A stretch of 64,000 nucleotides of DNA from Mytilinidion resinicola (GCF_010093595.1 NW_022985464.1:342470-406469); one strand, 5' to 3'; shown: positions 43,785-54,801, counted from the stretch's first letter. A program made the numbers and translations. The notes: generated by a model not told the origin, from the sequence alone.

Positions 43785-44632
43785 CTACCGGAATTTGCTG
43801 ACGATGACCGCAACGATGAGCAATACAAGTACAGTGATAATGGCGATTGTGATTATCCGATTTGTAGCCATCCTATGATCATTAGTAAGTGCTATCAGGC
43901 CCAGAGAGAATTCAAGGGGAGATAATACCTACGGGCCATACCCCGCAACGTCTTGATGCTTCGATCGGTATAGCTTTCGCTCTCCAGTAGCGTTCCCCTA
44001 GTATGTTCGATCGTCTCCCTCTGCCTGCTCAGATCCGCTAGCGTGTTGCGCCCGATATCCTCAGTCTCCAGTGCAATCCTTTGACTTTCCCGAAGACGGC
44101 CACTACTTCGCTCTAAACGGTCCGTGCCGGAGAGCAGTTGCTGGCGCTGCTCTAGCTGGTCGTCCGTGTTGGGAGCATCTGTGTATCGGGAGCCAAAGAG
44201 CGCTTTGCGGTCGTCCGACAGCGACTTGAGCTTGCGCTTATGAGAGTCAATGTCGGATTCGTAGTTGCGGAAGCGCTGATTGATCTTGGACTTGGCGGGG
44301 GCTGGGATGTTGGGTTTCTCGATGCGCATTTGGTCAATCTACATAGAGGCACTCTATTAGCACATTGCGATAGAAGGTCTTTGACGATAGTGTGGTTGAG
44401 GGTCTCTTGCGACTGAACCTCGCTGTCGTCATTCATCAGGCATCAGACTTACTATCTCATTGGCCTCCTCTAACGCTCGCTCTGCAGCCCGGACAGCAGC
44501 CTTTCGAGGCTCGCCGGACAGTTCTGGTATTTGGTCCAGTTTCTGGTTGAGGTCGGCTTGCACGAGCTTCAGCTCGGCTTCATAGCTACTGAAGCGCTCC
44601 GAGCCAGCGTCCGAGTCCAGGATGTTTGCCAT
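43785..44632 (-). CDS. VTI1: Qb-SNARE Vti1
   Basis: SNARE for Golgi-endosome-vacuole fusion. Exons 44632-44453, 44338-43929, 43872-43785; 225 aa. The N-terminal three-helix domain (FSSYEAELKLVQADLNQKL) leads to the SNARE motif (DRLERSSGRLRESQRIALET...LSRQRETIEHTRGTLLE). The last exon supplies the C-terminal anchor (IITIAIITVLVLLIVAVIV) ending SKFR. The correct donor for intron 2 is GTATTA, which joins RGMARR to MATNRI; the neighbouring GTAGGT would break the frame. Confidence 0.95.
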
Positions 44633-45410
44633 GACGAGAGATGAAGAGGTCGACGAGGATACGAACCGTCGAAGGCGATGCTAGGAGTAGAGGGTGTATC
44701 GTGAGTTCAGGCGATCTGTCGTGACAGTCGGGGGCGGCTTGATGGGTTACGAAGGTCGGAAGATGCAAGGCATATGGGCGACAGTTGACGTCTCTGATCC
44801 CGGGGGCGCAGGCGGCAGATCCCGGTCGCTTGTCACCTTGGCATGCACAAATCCCGCTTATGCAATACTAGTGCCGGCAGTCTAGTGAGTCCCAGAAAGG
44901 TTCCATCGACGGTAGAATCAGCTGGTTCAAGTAACCTATAAACTCACTAGAACTCATACGTAGACCTCCCAACTAGGCATTAGAGAGTGTGAAAGGACAC
45001 TCATACCTCGACTTACTGATCAGGCCTCATAAGTGTGTATATTCGCTGACCGCTGTCTGAGGTACCTCCACCCATTTTCTGAATTCAGTTAAGACGTAAT
45101 TCGTTAGCTACCTGCCTCTTCATCTATTTCCTAGTACTGGAGGGAAATTTGAGAATCTACCTTGTAGCTAATTTGTGTACACTAGTCTGCCACTGCTTGA
45201 GTGGCCTCGACATACTTTCAAAAGTTCAAACACCATTATTTGGAGCAATTTGTAAACTCTCTGGCACCTCGGACGACGCTAGCGTAAGTTGTGAAAAGCT
45301 TTATGCGCGTCACCTACCCTGGTCGCTCACGTGATCGGTACGACTAAAGTTTTCTAACCGCCTCACCAAAATTGCTGATCGCGAAAATCTACCATCTACA
45401 GTCTCACAAA
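44633..45410. promoter_or_regulatory. Divergent VTI1 / ESF1 intergenic region
   Basis: 778 bp. AAAGTTTTC at 45346-45354 is 57 bp before the ESF1 ATG. No coding frame recognised. Confidence 0.4.
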
Positions 45411-47522
45411 ATGGCACCACCAAAGTCGCAAAAGGCCTCAAAGGGCCAGGATGCGGCCACTACGGACCCAAGATTTGCAAATTTCCAAACTGACCCGCGG
45501 TATCGGCTTCCATCAAGAAGACACACACATACGAAACTCGACAAGCGCTTTGCGCACATGCTCAAGGATGCCGACTTCTCCCAAAAAGCTAGCGTCGACC
45601 GGTATGGACGGAAAGTCGCCAATGACTCAGGCCGAAAAGGGCTGGAGAAATTCTATCAATTAGAAGAAAGTGAAGATGAAGACGAAGATGAGGATGAAGA
45701 CGAAGATGAGGACGAAGACGAGAGTGATAACGACCAAGCTGTCCAGAAAGAATTGGAGAGAGTGGGTGCCAAGTACGATCCAGCACGAGAAGGTGGCTTT
45801 TCATCATCTTCAGACGACGACAGCGAAAGTGAGGCCGAGGTCGAGGACGAAGACGTGGAAGAAGCCGAATTGGCGCAAAGTGTAGAAGTCCCAATGGGGG
45901 AGGCCTCATCACGGTTAGCAGTCGTGAACCTCGACTGGGACAATATCCGCGCAGTGGACCTATGGGCTGTTTCATCAAGTTTTGTGCCAGCAGAAGGTCG
46001 CATCCTCGACGTAACGGTCTATCCTAGTGAATTCGGACGCGAGAGGCTGGAGCGGGAACGGGTAGAAGGACCACCAAAAGAGATATTTGCTGCCGCAAAG
46101 CGTGCTGAACTGGATTCCGACGAATCACCAGAAGCTTCCGACGTCGATTCTGATGCCGAGGACGAAAAGATCAAGAAAAGCCTGCTCGAAGAGGACAACG
46201 GTGACGACTTCAATTCTTCGGCTCTACGTGCCTATCAGCTTGATCGATTACGCTACTACTACGCCGTCATAACTTGTTCTTCCACAAATGTTGCCAAATC
46301 GCTATACGATAACATGGACGGACGGGAATACCTCTCCTCCGCCAATTTCTTCGATCTCCGCTTTGTACCCGATGATGTAACTTTCGACGATAAGCCCCGC
46401 GATGAGTGTACTTCATTACCCGATTCCTACCGGCCGAACGAATTTGTGACCGACGCTCTGACCCACAGCAAGGTAAAACTGACGTGGGACGCGGATGACA
46501 ATACTCGAAAAGAAGTGCAGAAGCGTGCCTTTTCGCGTAAAGAGATCGACGAAAACGACTTAATGGCGTATATCGGGAGCGACAGCTCCGAGGCCGAAGA
46601 TGAGGACCCTGCCGCAGGAAGTAAATCAAAAGTCGACAAAGCGGCTGCTCTCCGTGCAAAACTTGGACTAGGCGATGGATCATCAAAGCCAGCAAAGAAG
46701 CGGGAAGCAGGCGCCCCTATGGGTGACATGCAAATCACCTTTTCTGCAGGCCTTTCCGGGTCTGCCTCAAAGGGTTCAGTGTTTGAGAACCAGCCGGACA
46801 ATAACGAGACAACAATTGAGAAGTATACACGAAAGGAAAAGGAGAAGAAGGCACGCAAAAAGGAGAGACGCGAGGCCGAACGGAGCGGCACTGATTTGAC
46901 CACCCAACCTCAGCCATCGAAGGAGAAGAAGGTGGAAGTAGTGGACGGGGAAGACGCTTTTAATGACCCCTTTTTCGACGACCCCGAGGCCCTATCTCGC
47001 GAGCATGCGAAAGCTGCTCGAAAGGCAGAAAAAGCCAAAAAGCGCGAAGAACGAGACAAGGAGGAGGCAGCTTCAGCGGCTCAACGTGCTGAGCTCGAGT
47101 TGCTCATGGTGGACGAGAACGCAATGGGCGCTGCTGGTATTCGGCACTTCAACATGAATGAGATCGAAAAGGCTGAGAAGCAAGCAAAGCGAAAGGGGAA
47201 GAAGAAGGGCAAGAAAGGTGATGAAGAGAAGGCTACCTCTACGGACTCTTTCCAAATGGACGTCAAGGACCCCCGATTCTCGCGAGTCTTTGAGAATCAC
47301 GAATACTCTATCGATCCTTCAAATCCAAAATTCAAGGCCACTGGGGGGATGAAGGCACTACTGGAAGAGGGCAGACGGAAGAGGAAAGGTGGCAAAGACG
47401 AGCAGGGCGTTGATCCAAGTCACAAAAGGGCGAAGAAGTCCAAGATTAATGAGGACAAGGCGGATGTGGGAGACTTGAAAAAGCTGGCCGAAAAGGTAAA
47501 GGTGAAGTCAGCCAAGGCGTAA
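45411..47522 (+). CDS. ESF1: Pre-rRNA-processing protein Esf1
   Basis: SSU-processome-associated nucleolar protein for 18S rRNA formation. Intronless, 703 aa. Conserved opening DPRFANFQTDPRYRLP, DKRFAHMLKDADF, DRYGRKV; long acidic repeat (about 45,670-45,730). RRM-like core: SSRLAVVNLDWDNIRAVDLW, then ILDVTVYPSEFG and RYYYAVITCSS. NUC153 motif near the end: DPRFSRVFENHEYSIDPSNP. Lys-rich C-terminus. Confidence 0.96.
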   Translation: MAPPKSQKASKGQDAATTDPRFANFQTDPRYRLPSRRHTHTKLDKRFAHMLKDADFSQKASVDRYGRKVANDSGRKGLEKFYQLEESEDEDEDEDEDEDEDEDESDNDQAVQKELERVGAKYDPAREGGFSSSSDDDSESEAEVEDEDVEEAELAQSVEVPMGEASSRLAVVNLDWDNIRAVDLWAVSSSFVPAEGRILDVTVYPSEFGRERLERERVEGPPKEIFAAAKRAELDSDESPEASDVDSDAEDEKIKKSLLEEDNGDDFNSSALRAYQLDRLRYYYAVITCSSTNVAKSLYDNMDGREYLSSANFFDLRFVPDDVTFDDKPRDECTSLPDSYRPNEFVTDALTHSKVKLTWDADDNTRKEVQKRAFSRKEIDENDLMAYIGSDSSEAEDEDPAAGSKSKVDKAAALRAKLGLGDGSSKPAKKREAGAPMGDMQITFSAGLSGSASKGSVFENQPDNNETTIEKYTRKEKEKKARKKERREAERSGTDLTTQPQPSKEKKVEVVDGEDAFNDPFFDDPEALSREHAKAARKAEKAKKREERDKEEAASAAQRAELELLMVDENAMGAAGIRHFNMNEIEKAEKQAKRKGKKKGKKGDEEKATSTDSFQMDVKDPRFSRVFENHEYSIDPSNPKFKATGGMKALLEEGRRKRKGGKDEQGVDPSHKRAKKSKINEDKADVGDLKKLAEKVKVKSAKA
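45670..45730 (+). repeat. Acidic GAxGAx hexanucleotide tract in ESF1
   Basis: Alternating GAT/GAC and GAA/GAG codons encode about 20 Asp-Glu residues. Prone to length change. Confidence 0.85.
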
Positions 47523-48314
47523 TTTCAAGATGTATTTTTACTGTCAATGATACCACGAGATGCGATAGGGTAACACTTCTGAGAACGCTTCCGTCTCTAA
47601 TAAAGGCCCCTTGGATGACCCTAAAACAACTACCAATCCGATCCATAAAACCAAAAGCTTGTTTTAATGACTTGACATAGATCTGTGTACACTTGTATGT
47701 CGCTGTCTGAGGCCCCTCGAAACCCTTCAACAGATTCTACGAGAGGGAATCGTATTGCCTTGAACCAGAGGCAAATTTGCTGACCTACCTCAGACGGTAG
47801 TGTCCGTGAGCTTGATAACTTGAAGTATATGAGTTCTCTATGATATCTAGAAGCATTTCAGGCTACACTGATCTATGACCCAAGCAGTGTCAATGCTTGA
47901 ACAGAGGAACTTGACGTCTGTCCAGAATTTTGATTACTTTATTGAAGTACTTCAGGCAGTGTCAGACGAGTGTACACAAATCCAGATCCTGACTCTACAT
48001 AGCTCTGCTCTGGAACCATCTTCTGGTCCTCGTGAATGTCACGTGCTGATTGACTGGTCGATTGATTGATAAGGCTTTGGTGGGGCGAATATTGACTCTC
48101 GAAAAAATATCGCCCCTCGTCATTGTGAAAACCAAACCCCTCACACTCCTACTACATCACCATATACTCGACGGCGCTCTTACACAGCTGGGGAGTTCCC
48201 GAAAGCACGATCACTGGGAACCGCCTCAGGCCTGACTTCACGAAGCAGGCGAGTGACCAGCCAGAGCATCTCGAAGAGAATCCTATTCAACCACCCAGCC
48301 TCAACTTCGACACC
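47523..48314. other. Intergenic region, ESF1 / NMD3
   Basis: 792 bp. No gene or repeat recognised; contains the NMD3 promoter, with CTCGAAAAAATATCGC near 48,100. Confidence 0.4.
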
Positions 48315-50081
48315 ATGTCTATGGAGGTTGACCAGCCCATCAGCTTCCAGCCGGGAGTTGGAAAGACTGCTACTATCCTTTGTTGTAACTGCGGAGCACC
48401 CATCGACGGCACAGTCTCAGGTAGCATTCCTACGACAAAGGCCTCTTCTTATATACTAATAGTGAATAGCTGGCGCACTATGCGGCGACTGCATAAAAGC
48501 CACCATCGACATCACCCAAGGAATCCAGCGCGAAGGCACACTCCACCAATGCCGCGATTGCGACCGATGGCTTTCACCTCCGAATCAATGGCTCGTAGCT
48601 CAAATGGAGAGTCAAGCACTACTCGCTATCTGCCTTCGAAAGCTTCGTGGCATAAACAAGGTCCGACTCACAGACGCATCTTTCATCTGGACGGAGCCGC
48701 ATTCGAGGCGGATAAAAGTGAAGATCACAATACAGTCGGAGTTCGAAGGAGCTATTCTACAGCAGACGTTTGATGTGGAGTTTGTGCAGGCCTCGCAGCA
48801 GTGCCCAGAGTGTGCGAAGAGTTACACACACAATACTTGGAGGGCGGTGGTCCAAGTTCGGCAGGTCTGTCTCGCCAGTGTCTGCTTCATGTTGTGTCTA
48901 AACTGACTTCATCGTAGAAAGTTCCCCATAAGCGCACATTCCTGTTCCTGGAACAGCTCATCCTAAAACACCAGGTATTTTATGCTACCCCTTTCAAGCA
49001 AAAAAAGCGTTCTAACTTTGATACCTAGGCACACAACAATGCGATCAACATCAAAGAGTCATCAGAGGGCATCGACTTCTTCTTTGCACAACGAAATTCT
49101 GCTGAGAAATTCGTTGGTATGTTACTGGAAATGCAAACTTGATATCCCAATACTAACCATCTTATAGACTTCCTAAAATCGGTTGTTCCCTGCAACATGA
49201 AGAAGTCATCGGAGCTCATTAGCAAAGACATTCACACATCGACAAGTCAATACAAATTCACCTTCTCCATCGAGCTCATCCCCATCTGCAAAGACGATCT
49301 GGTGGCCCTTCCTATCAAGCTCGCCAAGTCCATCGGAAACGTCAACCCCCTCACACTCTGCTACCGGATAGGAACCTCAGTGAATCTAATAGATGTCACG
49401 ACTTTACAGACCGCCGATGTCTCCACAGAAATCTACTGGCGAGCTCCGTTCCGCCCTCTAGCCGACGTTCAGGAGCTCGTCGAGTTCGTTGTCCTCGACA
49501 TTGAACCACTCGGCCCCTCGAAGGGTCGGTTTGCTCTCGCTGAAGCTACTGTCGCGCGGGCCTCTGACATGGGCGCTAACGATGCAACCTTCTACACCCG
49601 GACGCATCTTGGCGGTGTACTACACCCTGGCGACTCTGTCATGGGTTACCTCATCACTGGCACAAACTACAACAACGAGCACTTCGACGCTCTTGAAGAG
49701 TCTAAGTACGCGAGCACTATCCCGGATGTAGTGTTAGTGAAGAAGCACTACCCGCGACGCAAGAAGGGCAAGAGTCGCAACTGGCGTCTCAAGCGCATGG
49801 CAAAGGAAGAGTCGGAGATGGCACCACGGAAACAGGACCAGGCACGTATGGAGCAGGACTTCGAGATGTTCCTTCGGGACGTCGAAGAAGATACTGAACT
49901 CAGGGCTGGCTTGGCGGTGTACAAGGCACAGCAGCAGGCGAAGGCGGACAAAGCGGCAGTGGACGCGATGGAGGAGAGTGATGATGATGACGAGGAAGGT
50001 CCCGTTATACCGATGGAACAGTTGCTGGATGAGTTTGAGGATTTGACGATGGCGGATGGGGATGGGGTGGAAGTGCATTGA
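48315..50081 (+). CDS. NMD3: 60S subunit export adaptor Nmd3
   Basis: Binds late pre-60S particles and recruits Crm1 for export. Exons 48315-48420, 48470-48864, 48918-48974, 49029-49116, 49168-50081; 519 aa. N-terminal zinc pairs: CCNCGAP, CGDC, CRDCDRWL and CPECAKSY. eIF5A-like and SH3-like middle: KVPHKRTFLFLEQLILKHQ, GIDFFFAQRNSAEKFVDFL, DIHTSTSQYKFTFSIELIP. The DIEPLG and YTRTHLGGVLHPGDSVMGY motifs follow. The C-terminus (RNWRLKRMAKE, then acidic EQLLDEFEDLTMAD) carries the NLS and leucine-rich export region. Confidence 0.97.
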
Positions 50082-50347
50082 GGTATAGGAGCTAGCGGCA
50101 AGGCCCATCTTCAAAAATGACTATACCCAGTTACCTTTCCGTCACAGGAGTTAATTGCGGTTGAGGGAAAAAACCTTCATAAAAACAATTCCACAATCTA
50201 GCAAGAGTGATATGATGTCTACAAGTGAGCTCCAATCATGCAATAGTCGTCGAATTCCTAGGCTTTCATATAAAACGTGCAGCCTACAAGACAAAGAGAG
50301 CCGCAAACGCCGACCAACCCATTTTGAGTGCCACACACAAAAGCAAT

Positions 50348-51860
50348 TTAAGCAGCCTGTACTGCAGTCTCTACTGCAGCTTTCACTGCTTTCGTCCTAA
50401 CCGGCACATTGTCCACTTCCCTGATCGGCGGCGCCTCAAACTCATACCCAAACACGCTCTTCATCTTCTCCGCCTTGCCCAGCCGCCTCTGCTGCTCCTT
50501 CTTGACCATCCCAACCCAACTCTTCCTGTCCGCGCCGTGCTCCAAGTCCTTGCGCCACAAGGCATTGCGCGGCGCGGGCTTCTTGAAGCGCTTGCCGGCG
50601 CCCTTGAACAGCTCCTCGTGGACCTGCGCCGGGGGCACGACGCGCACCTGCAGCAGGCGCTGGAAGAGCAGGTAGTTGTGCATGGTGCGGGCGACAATGT
50701 CGGCGACGTCGGCCGAGGCGAACTCGATGAAGGCGTAGTGCTTGCTGGCACCCGTGCGCTTGTTGCGCGACAGGCGCAGGCGCTTGATGTGCCCGAATTG
50801 GGAGAAGTAGGCGCGCATTTGGTGCTCGTAGAAGCCGTGGGGGACGCGGCTGTGGTGTGTTAGGGATGGGATGTTTCAGTGAGGCTTAGGGGGTGGGATG
50901 GGGGGGCTTACCCAACGTATATCACACCTGGCTCGCCGCCGCTCTGGCCGGCCTGCTTCAATTGCCTTTTCAGGGCATCGGAGGCGGGGACGTCGGGCAA
51001 GTGATCTAGGTCTAGACCTTCGCCGTCATCCTCGCTCTCCGCCTTCTCAGCAGCGGCTTCACCTTCGCTGCTTTCGAAGCCGGCGAGGAGGGCGGCGGTC
51101 TGGTCGTCCTCGACATCGCTGTCGGACTCTTCTACTACAACCGCAACAACCTTCTCCTTCTTGCTTTTCTTGCTCTTCTTGCTATCCTCAGTAGCGGCGA
51201 CCTTCGTCTTCTTAGCCTTAGGTGGCTTCTCAGTGACTATCTCGACATCGGAGGCGGTATCCGGGGTGATAGCGCGCTTGGCGGGGATTTTGGGAACAGC
51301 TTTGACTTTTTTCTCCTTCTTAGCCTTGGGCACCGTCTCAGTAACTACCTCGATATCAGAGGCTGTATCCGGTGTTGTAGCCCGCTTGGGCAGAACCGTA
51401 GAAGCGGGCTTGTCTTTTTTCTCTTTCTTCGCCTTCTTATCCTCTTTGCTGGCGGTTATCTCCTTGGTTGCAGTTTTTTCCTTCTTCGATAGTTTCTCTC
51501 CAGCGACTTCGGGCTCTTTGGGGGCTTTCTTTCCCTTGGGAGCTTTTTTCTCTTTCGGCGCTTTCGTCTCCTTCACTTCGACCTTCTCTTCCAGCTTTGC
51601 GACCTCGTCTTTGGGCACTTTCTTCTCCTTAGGTACCTTCTTCTCCTTGGACGCCTTCTTTACCACCTCAATTCCTTCCTCTTTTGTCGCCTTCTCGGGC
51701 GCAGATTCTGTCGCAGGTGCTTCTGATTTCTTCGGTCGCTTGGTCTTGGGCGAGGTGTCTGTGGTGCCTAGGAAATGCGTTAGCTTATTGAATGGCAGCG
51801 TGAATGCAAACAAATTAGCTTACTCTTGCGCTTCTGCGCCTTGGTGAGTTCGGGCGCCAT
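50348..51860 (-). CDS. NOP15: Nop15/NIFK-like nucleolar RRM protein
   Basis: 60S biogenesis factor binding ITS2 pre-rRNA. Exons 51860-51824, 50,... i.e. 51767-50912, 50849-50348; 464 aa. A long Lys/Glu/Pro-rich N-terminal region with imperfect internal repeats precedes a single RRM: GVIYVGRVPHGFYEHQMRAY, FGHIKRLRLSRNKRTG, KHYAFIEFASADVADIVA. The C-terminus has KRFKKPAPRNALWRKD typical of the family. Yeast Nop15 is about 220 aa, so the N-terminal extension is twice that. Divergent from RCL1. Confidence 0.92.
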
Positions 51861-52209
51861 TGTGGTTGTATTTTGAAATTTGTGTTGGAGGTCGAAGAGT
51901 TGAGGTTCGAAAGCTCGAACTTTTCGGTCCCTGCGGCGCTAGTCGAACGAAAATTTAGTGGGGTAGGAGACCTATCAAGACCACAGGCACATCTATCCTC
52001 GATCATTCACGCAATATTGAAGCAATCGGCTATAAACAAGAATTCTGGTATAAAAGAGTACCTCAGATCTACTCATGAAACTTTGGAGTTAGTACGATCA
52101 AGACTGAAGCAGTAAATACATGCGGAGGTCTTCCGCACCTCTTTCAACTTTTTTTTGTAGCACCTCCAACTCAATCTCACCACCAAAGAAATACACCTTT
52201 ACCGCCACG
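51861..52209. promoter_or_regulatory. Divergent NOP15-like / RCL1 promoter
   Basis: 349 bp between two ribosome-assembly genes. AACTTTT at 51918-51924 and GAAAATTTAG nearby. Confidence 0.5.
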
Positions 52210-53421
52210 ATGTCCACCGGACCCTCCCAACCCCCTCTTCGCTTCACAGGCTCCAAGTCCCTCATCAATCGCCTCGTCCTCTCCACCCTCACCGGCCGTC
52301 CTATCCGCATCTCTCAAGTCCGCTCAACCAGCATATCCTCGACCGGCTTCGCGCCGCACGAAGTCTCCTTCCTCCGCCTCCTCGACTCCATCACCAATGG
52401 CTCCAGCATCGACCTCGACTACACCGGCACCACCCTCGTCTACCGCCCCGGCCTCATAACCGGCAGCGCGCCCGGACTCGGCACCGCTGGCGGCGTGCTG
52501 CGCCATGAGCTCGAAGCCGGCTGCACGAGGGGCGTGAGCTACTTCCTACTCCCGCTCTGCCTTCTCGCGCCATTCTCGAAGGCACCGGTCAACGTCATCT
52601 TCACTGGTGCGGGATGTATCACATCTGCGACGCCGACGGGGGATATTTCTGTGGATGCGGTGCGCACGGCTATCCTCCCGCTTTTCGCGCAGTTTGGCGT
52701 GGAGCGGAACATCGAGTTACGGATACTGAAGCGCTCGTGTCCGGGTCCTGGAGGTAAAGGCGGTGCGGGTGAGGTTCAATTGATATTTGGACACCAGGTG
52801 CGGTTACCGAAGACGCTGCATCTGATGAATCCGGGACGGGTGAAGAAGATAAGAGGGGTGGCTTATGCGACTGGAGTTGCGGCGGCGAATAATGCGCGCA
52901 TGATTGAGTCGGCGAGGGGTGTGTTGAACGAGCTATGCAAAGATACGTTCATTGCGTCGGATGTGTCTCCTGCTCCGCTACTACCGTCGCAAGATAGGAG
53001 CAATCCGGGCGCGAAGAGGAAGTTGGGAATTGGGTTTGGGATACTGCTGGTGGCAGAGACGTCGACGGGGTGCCTGTACTCGGCGGATGTGGGTAGTCCA
53101 CCTGAAGGAGGAGAGCCACCGGAGAGTGTGGGACGGCAGTGTGCATTTCAATTACTGGAAACGGTAGCAGCAGGTGGATGTGTGAGTAAGATTGCGGCAC
53201 CGACGATGCTGATGCTCATGGCTATGGGAGACGGCGACGTTGGGAGGCTGCAGATGGGAAGAAATGTGGTTGGCTCTGAAGAGATTATTGGACTAGGCAG
53301 AGACTTGAGGGAGTTCGGATGCAGTGCGTGGGGCTTGAGGGATGCTGGAGGAGGAAGTGAGGACATCGTGGTGAGTATTGTCGGAAGGGGAGTGGGTAAC
53401 GTGGGGAGGAAGATTGCGTGA
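52210..53421 (+). CDS. RCL1: RNA 3'-phosphate cyclase-like protein Rcl1
   Basis: SSU-processome protein that acts with the GTPase Bms1. Intronless, 403 aa from the ATG at 52210. RTC-like fold: PLRFTGSKSLINRLVLSTLT, DYTGTTLVYRPG, YFLLPLCLLAPFSK, TSATPTGDISVDAVR, RVKKIRGVAYATGVAA, AETSTGCLYSADVG. The catalytic His of true cyclases (HGGDG-type) is not seen, as expected for Rcl1. Codons shift strongly from C-ending to G-ending after about 52,600. Confidence 0.96.
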   Translation: MSTGPSQPPLRFTGSKSLINRLVLSTLTGRPIRISQVRSTSISSTGFAPHEVSFLRLLDSITNGSSIDLDYTGTTLVYRPGLITGSAPGLGTAGGVLRHELEAGCTRGVSYFLLPLCLLAPFSKAPVNVIFTGAGCITSATPTGDISVDAVRTAILPLFAQFGVERNIELRILKRSCPGPGGKGGAGEVQLIFGHQVRLPKTLHLMNPGRVKKIRGVAYATGVAAANNARMIESARGVLNELCKDTFIASDVSPAPLLPSQDRSNPGAKRKLGIGFGILLVAETSTGCLYSADVGSPPEGGEPPESVGRQCAFQLLETVAAGGCVSKIAAPTMLMLMAMGDGDVGRLQMGRNVVGSEEIIGLGRDLREFGCSAWGLRDAGGGSEDIVVSIVGRGVGNVGRKIA

Positions 53422-53646
53422 GTTGTGAGGCAATGTTTTTATAATGATATCCCTTTTCCAACTTAATGACTATGCCAGAAGAAAACAGTGCCCTTCATAT
53501 ATGATGTCTTCTATAACTTGAACTACTCTACAGCTCTTGTACATTATTTGTGACACATGTACACGAAGCCTGGAGTATATATAAACCCTTCTAGCAAGCT
53601 TCAACCATTCGTCTACTGCTCATGGTATACTCAACATCCCCTCCCC

Positions 53647-54444
53647 TCACAGCTTCGCCTTCTCCCTCTTTTTCTCCTCCTCCCACTGCAACTGCACCCT
53701 CCTCATCCTCCACCAACTCACCACCCCCACCACCGCCGCCAGCGGCGGACAAACCCACAGCAACGTACTCCACCACGCCGGACTCCCTCTCCTAACCTCC
53801 TCCATGACCCTCGCCACATCCCTCTCCAAATCCTCCTTCCCCCGATCATTCCACACCACCGCCCCAGCCCCCTTCCCCCTCCGCATGACCCTCGCCGCCT
53901 TCTCCGCCACATCCCCCTGACTCAAGACCCTATTCCTCGCATCCTCCTCATTCAAATGCGCATCCCTGTCCCTCAACCTCTGAATCTGCACGCCCGGGTC
54001 CCTCACCCCCACAACCAATATATTCCCGCAATACCGCTCCCACCCGCTCTCGAACAGCAGCGGCACGTCCAGCACGACGGCCCAGCTGCCGCGCAGGTAC
54101 GCCCACACCATCTGCTTGTACATCTCGCGGCGCACGGCCGGGTGCACGATGCCGTTGAGCACCTGGCGGTCGCGCACGCGGTCGTCGCTGGCGCCGAACA
54201 CGCGGCGGCCCAGCGCGGGGCGATTGAGCGGCCGCGCGTGCGCGGGCTCCGGCAGCAGCAGGTCCGGCGTCGTGGGCTGGAAGTGCCGCACGATGGCGGC
54301 GTAGCCCGGGGTGCCGGGCTCGACGACCTTGCGCGCGAGCTGGTCGGCGTCGATGATGGGGAGGGAGTAGGGCGGCTTGGAGAGCAGGGCGGAGACGGTG
54401 GATTTGCCCGTGGCGATGGAGCCGGTCAGGCCGAGGAGGAGCAT
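53647..54444 (-). CDS. CAB5: Dephospho-CoA kinase
   Basis: Last step of coenzyme A synthesis. Intronless, 265 aa. P-loop GSIATGKST at residues 8-16, IDADQLARKVVEPG, VLNGIVHPAVRREM, DVPLLFESG, and RLRDRDAHLNEEDARNR near the end of the kinase domain. A C-terminal hydrophobic helix (about residues 228-246) followed by a basic tail suggests membrane anchoring, as known for fungal and animal homologues. Confidence 0.95.
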   Translation of the reverse strand: MLLLGLTGSIATGKSTVSALLSKPPYSLPIIDADQLARKVVEPGTPGYAAIVRHFQPTTPDLLLPEPAHARPLNRPALGRRVFGASDDRVRDRQVLNGIVHPAVRREMYKQMVWAYLRGSWAVVLDVPLLFESGWERYCGNILVVGVRDPGVQIQRLRDRDAHLNEEDARNRVLSQGDVAEKAARVMRRGKGAGAVVWNDRGKEDLERDVARVMEEVRRGSPAWWSTLLWVCPPLAAVVGVVSWWRMRRVQLQWEEEKKREKAKL

Positions 54445-54801
54445 GGTGGTGGTTGTGCGCTAGTTGGAGGTCGGAGGTTGGGGTGGATGGGAGGGTGTTT
54501 GGTGGAGGGTTGGGGTTGTTTGGGCTGGGAGGAGATGGGTGGGCAAGCCCAGACGGTGGGGTGGTCACATCTTGGTGAATGGTGCTGTGGGGGAGAGCTA
54601 TGGGGTTGGCGGGGAACCTCGGAGCGAAGGATGGCGGCATCTGTAGGGCTGAAAGCAGGTCATTTTAGCATGGCACGTGATTGATGCATGCAGGTACGTC
54701 TTCAGTTTGTATCACCCTCGTCAATTGTGGCTAGATATGAGTATCTATGGAAAAGCTAGCAGTGTCATTACATCATTAATATGAAACGCCGAAAATACAA
54801 T
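54445..54801. other. Intergenic region
   Basis: 357 bp between the CAB5 start and the membrane-protein stop, same strand. Nothing recognised beyond the CAB5 promoter position. Confidence 0.4.

Noticed and set aside
44940..47780. Possible repeat shared by the regions flanking ESF1 (CGCTGTCTGAGG and nearby GTGTACAC)
   Set aside because: Only a 12-base identity and loose similarity around it; not enough to claim a repeat.
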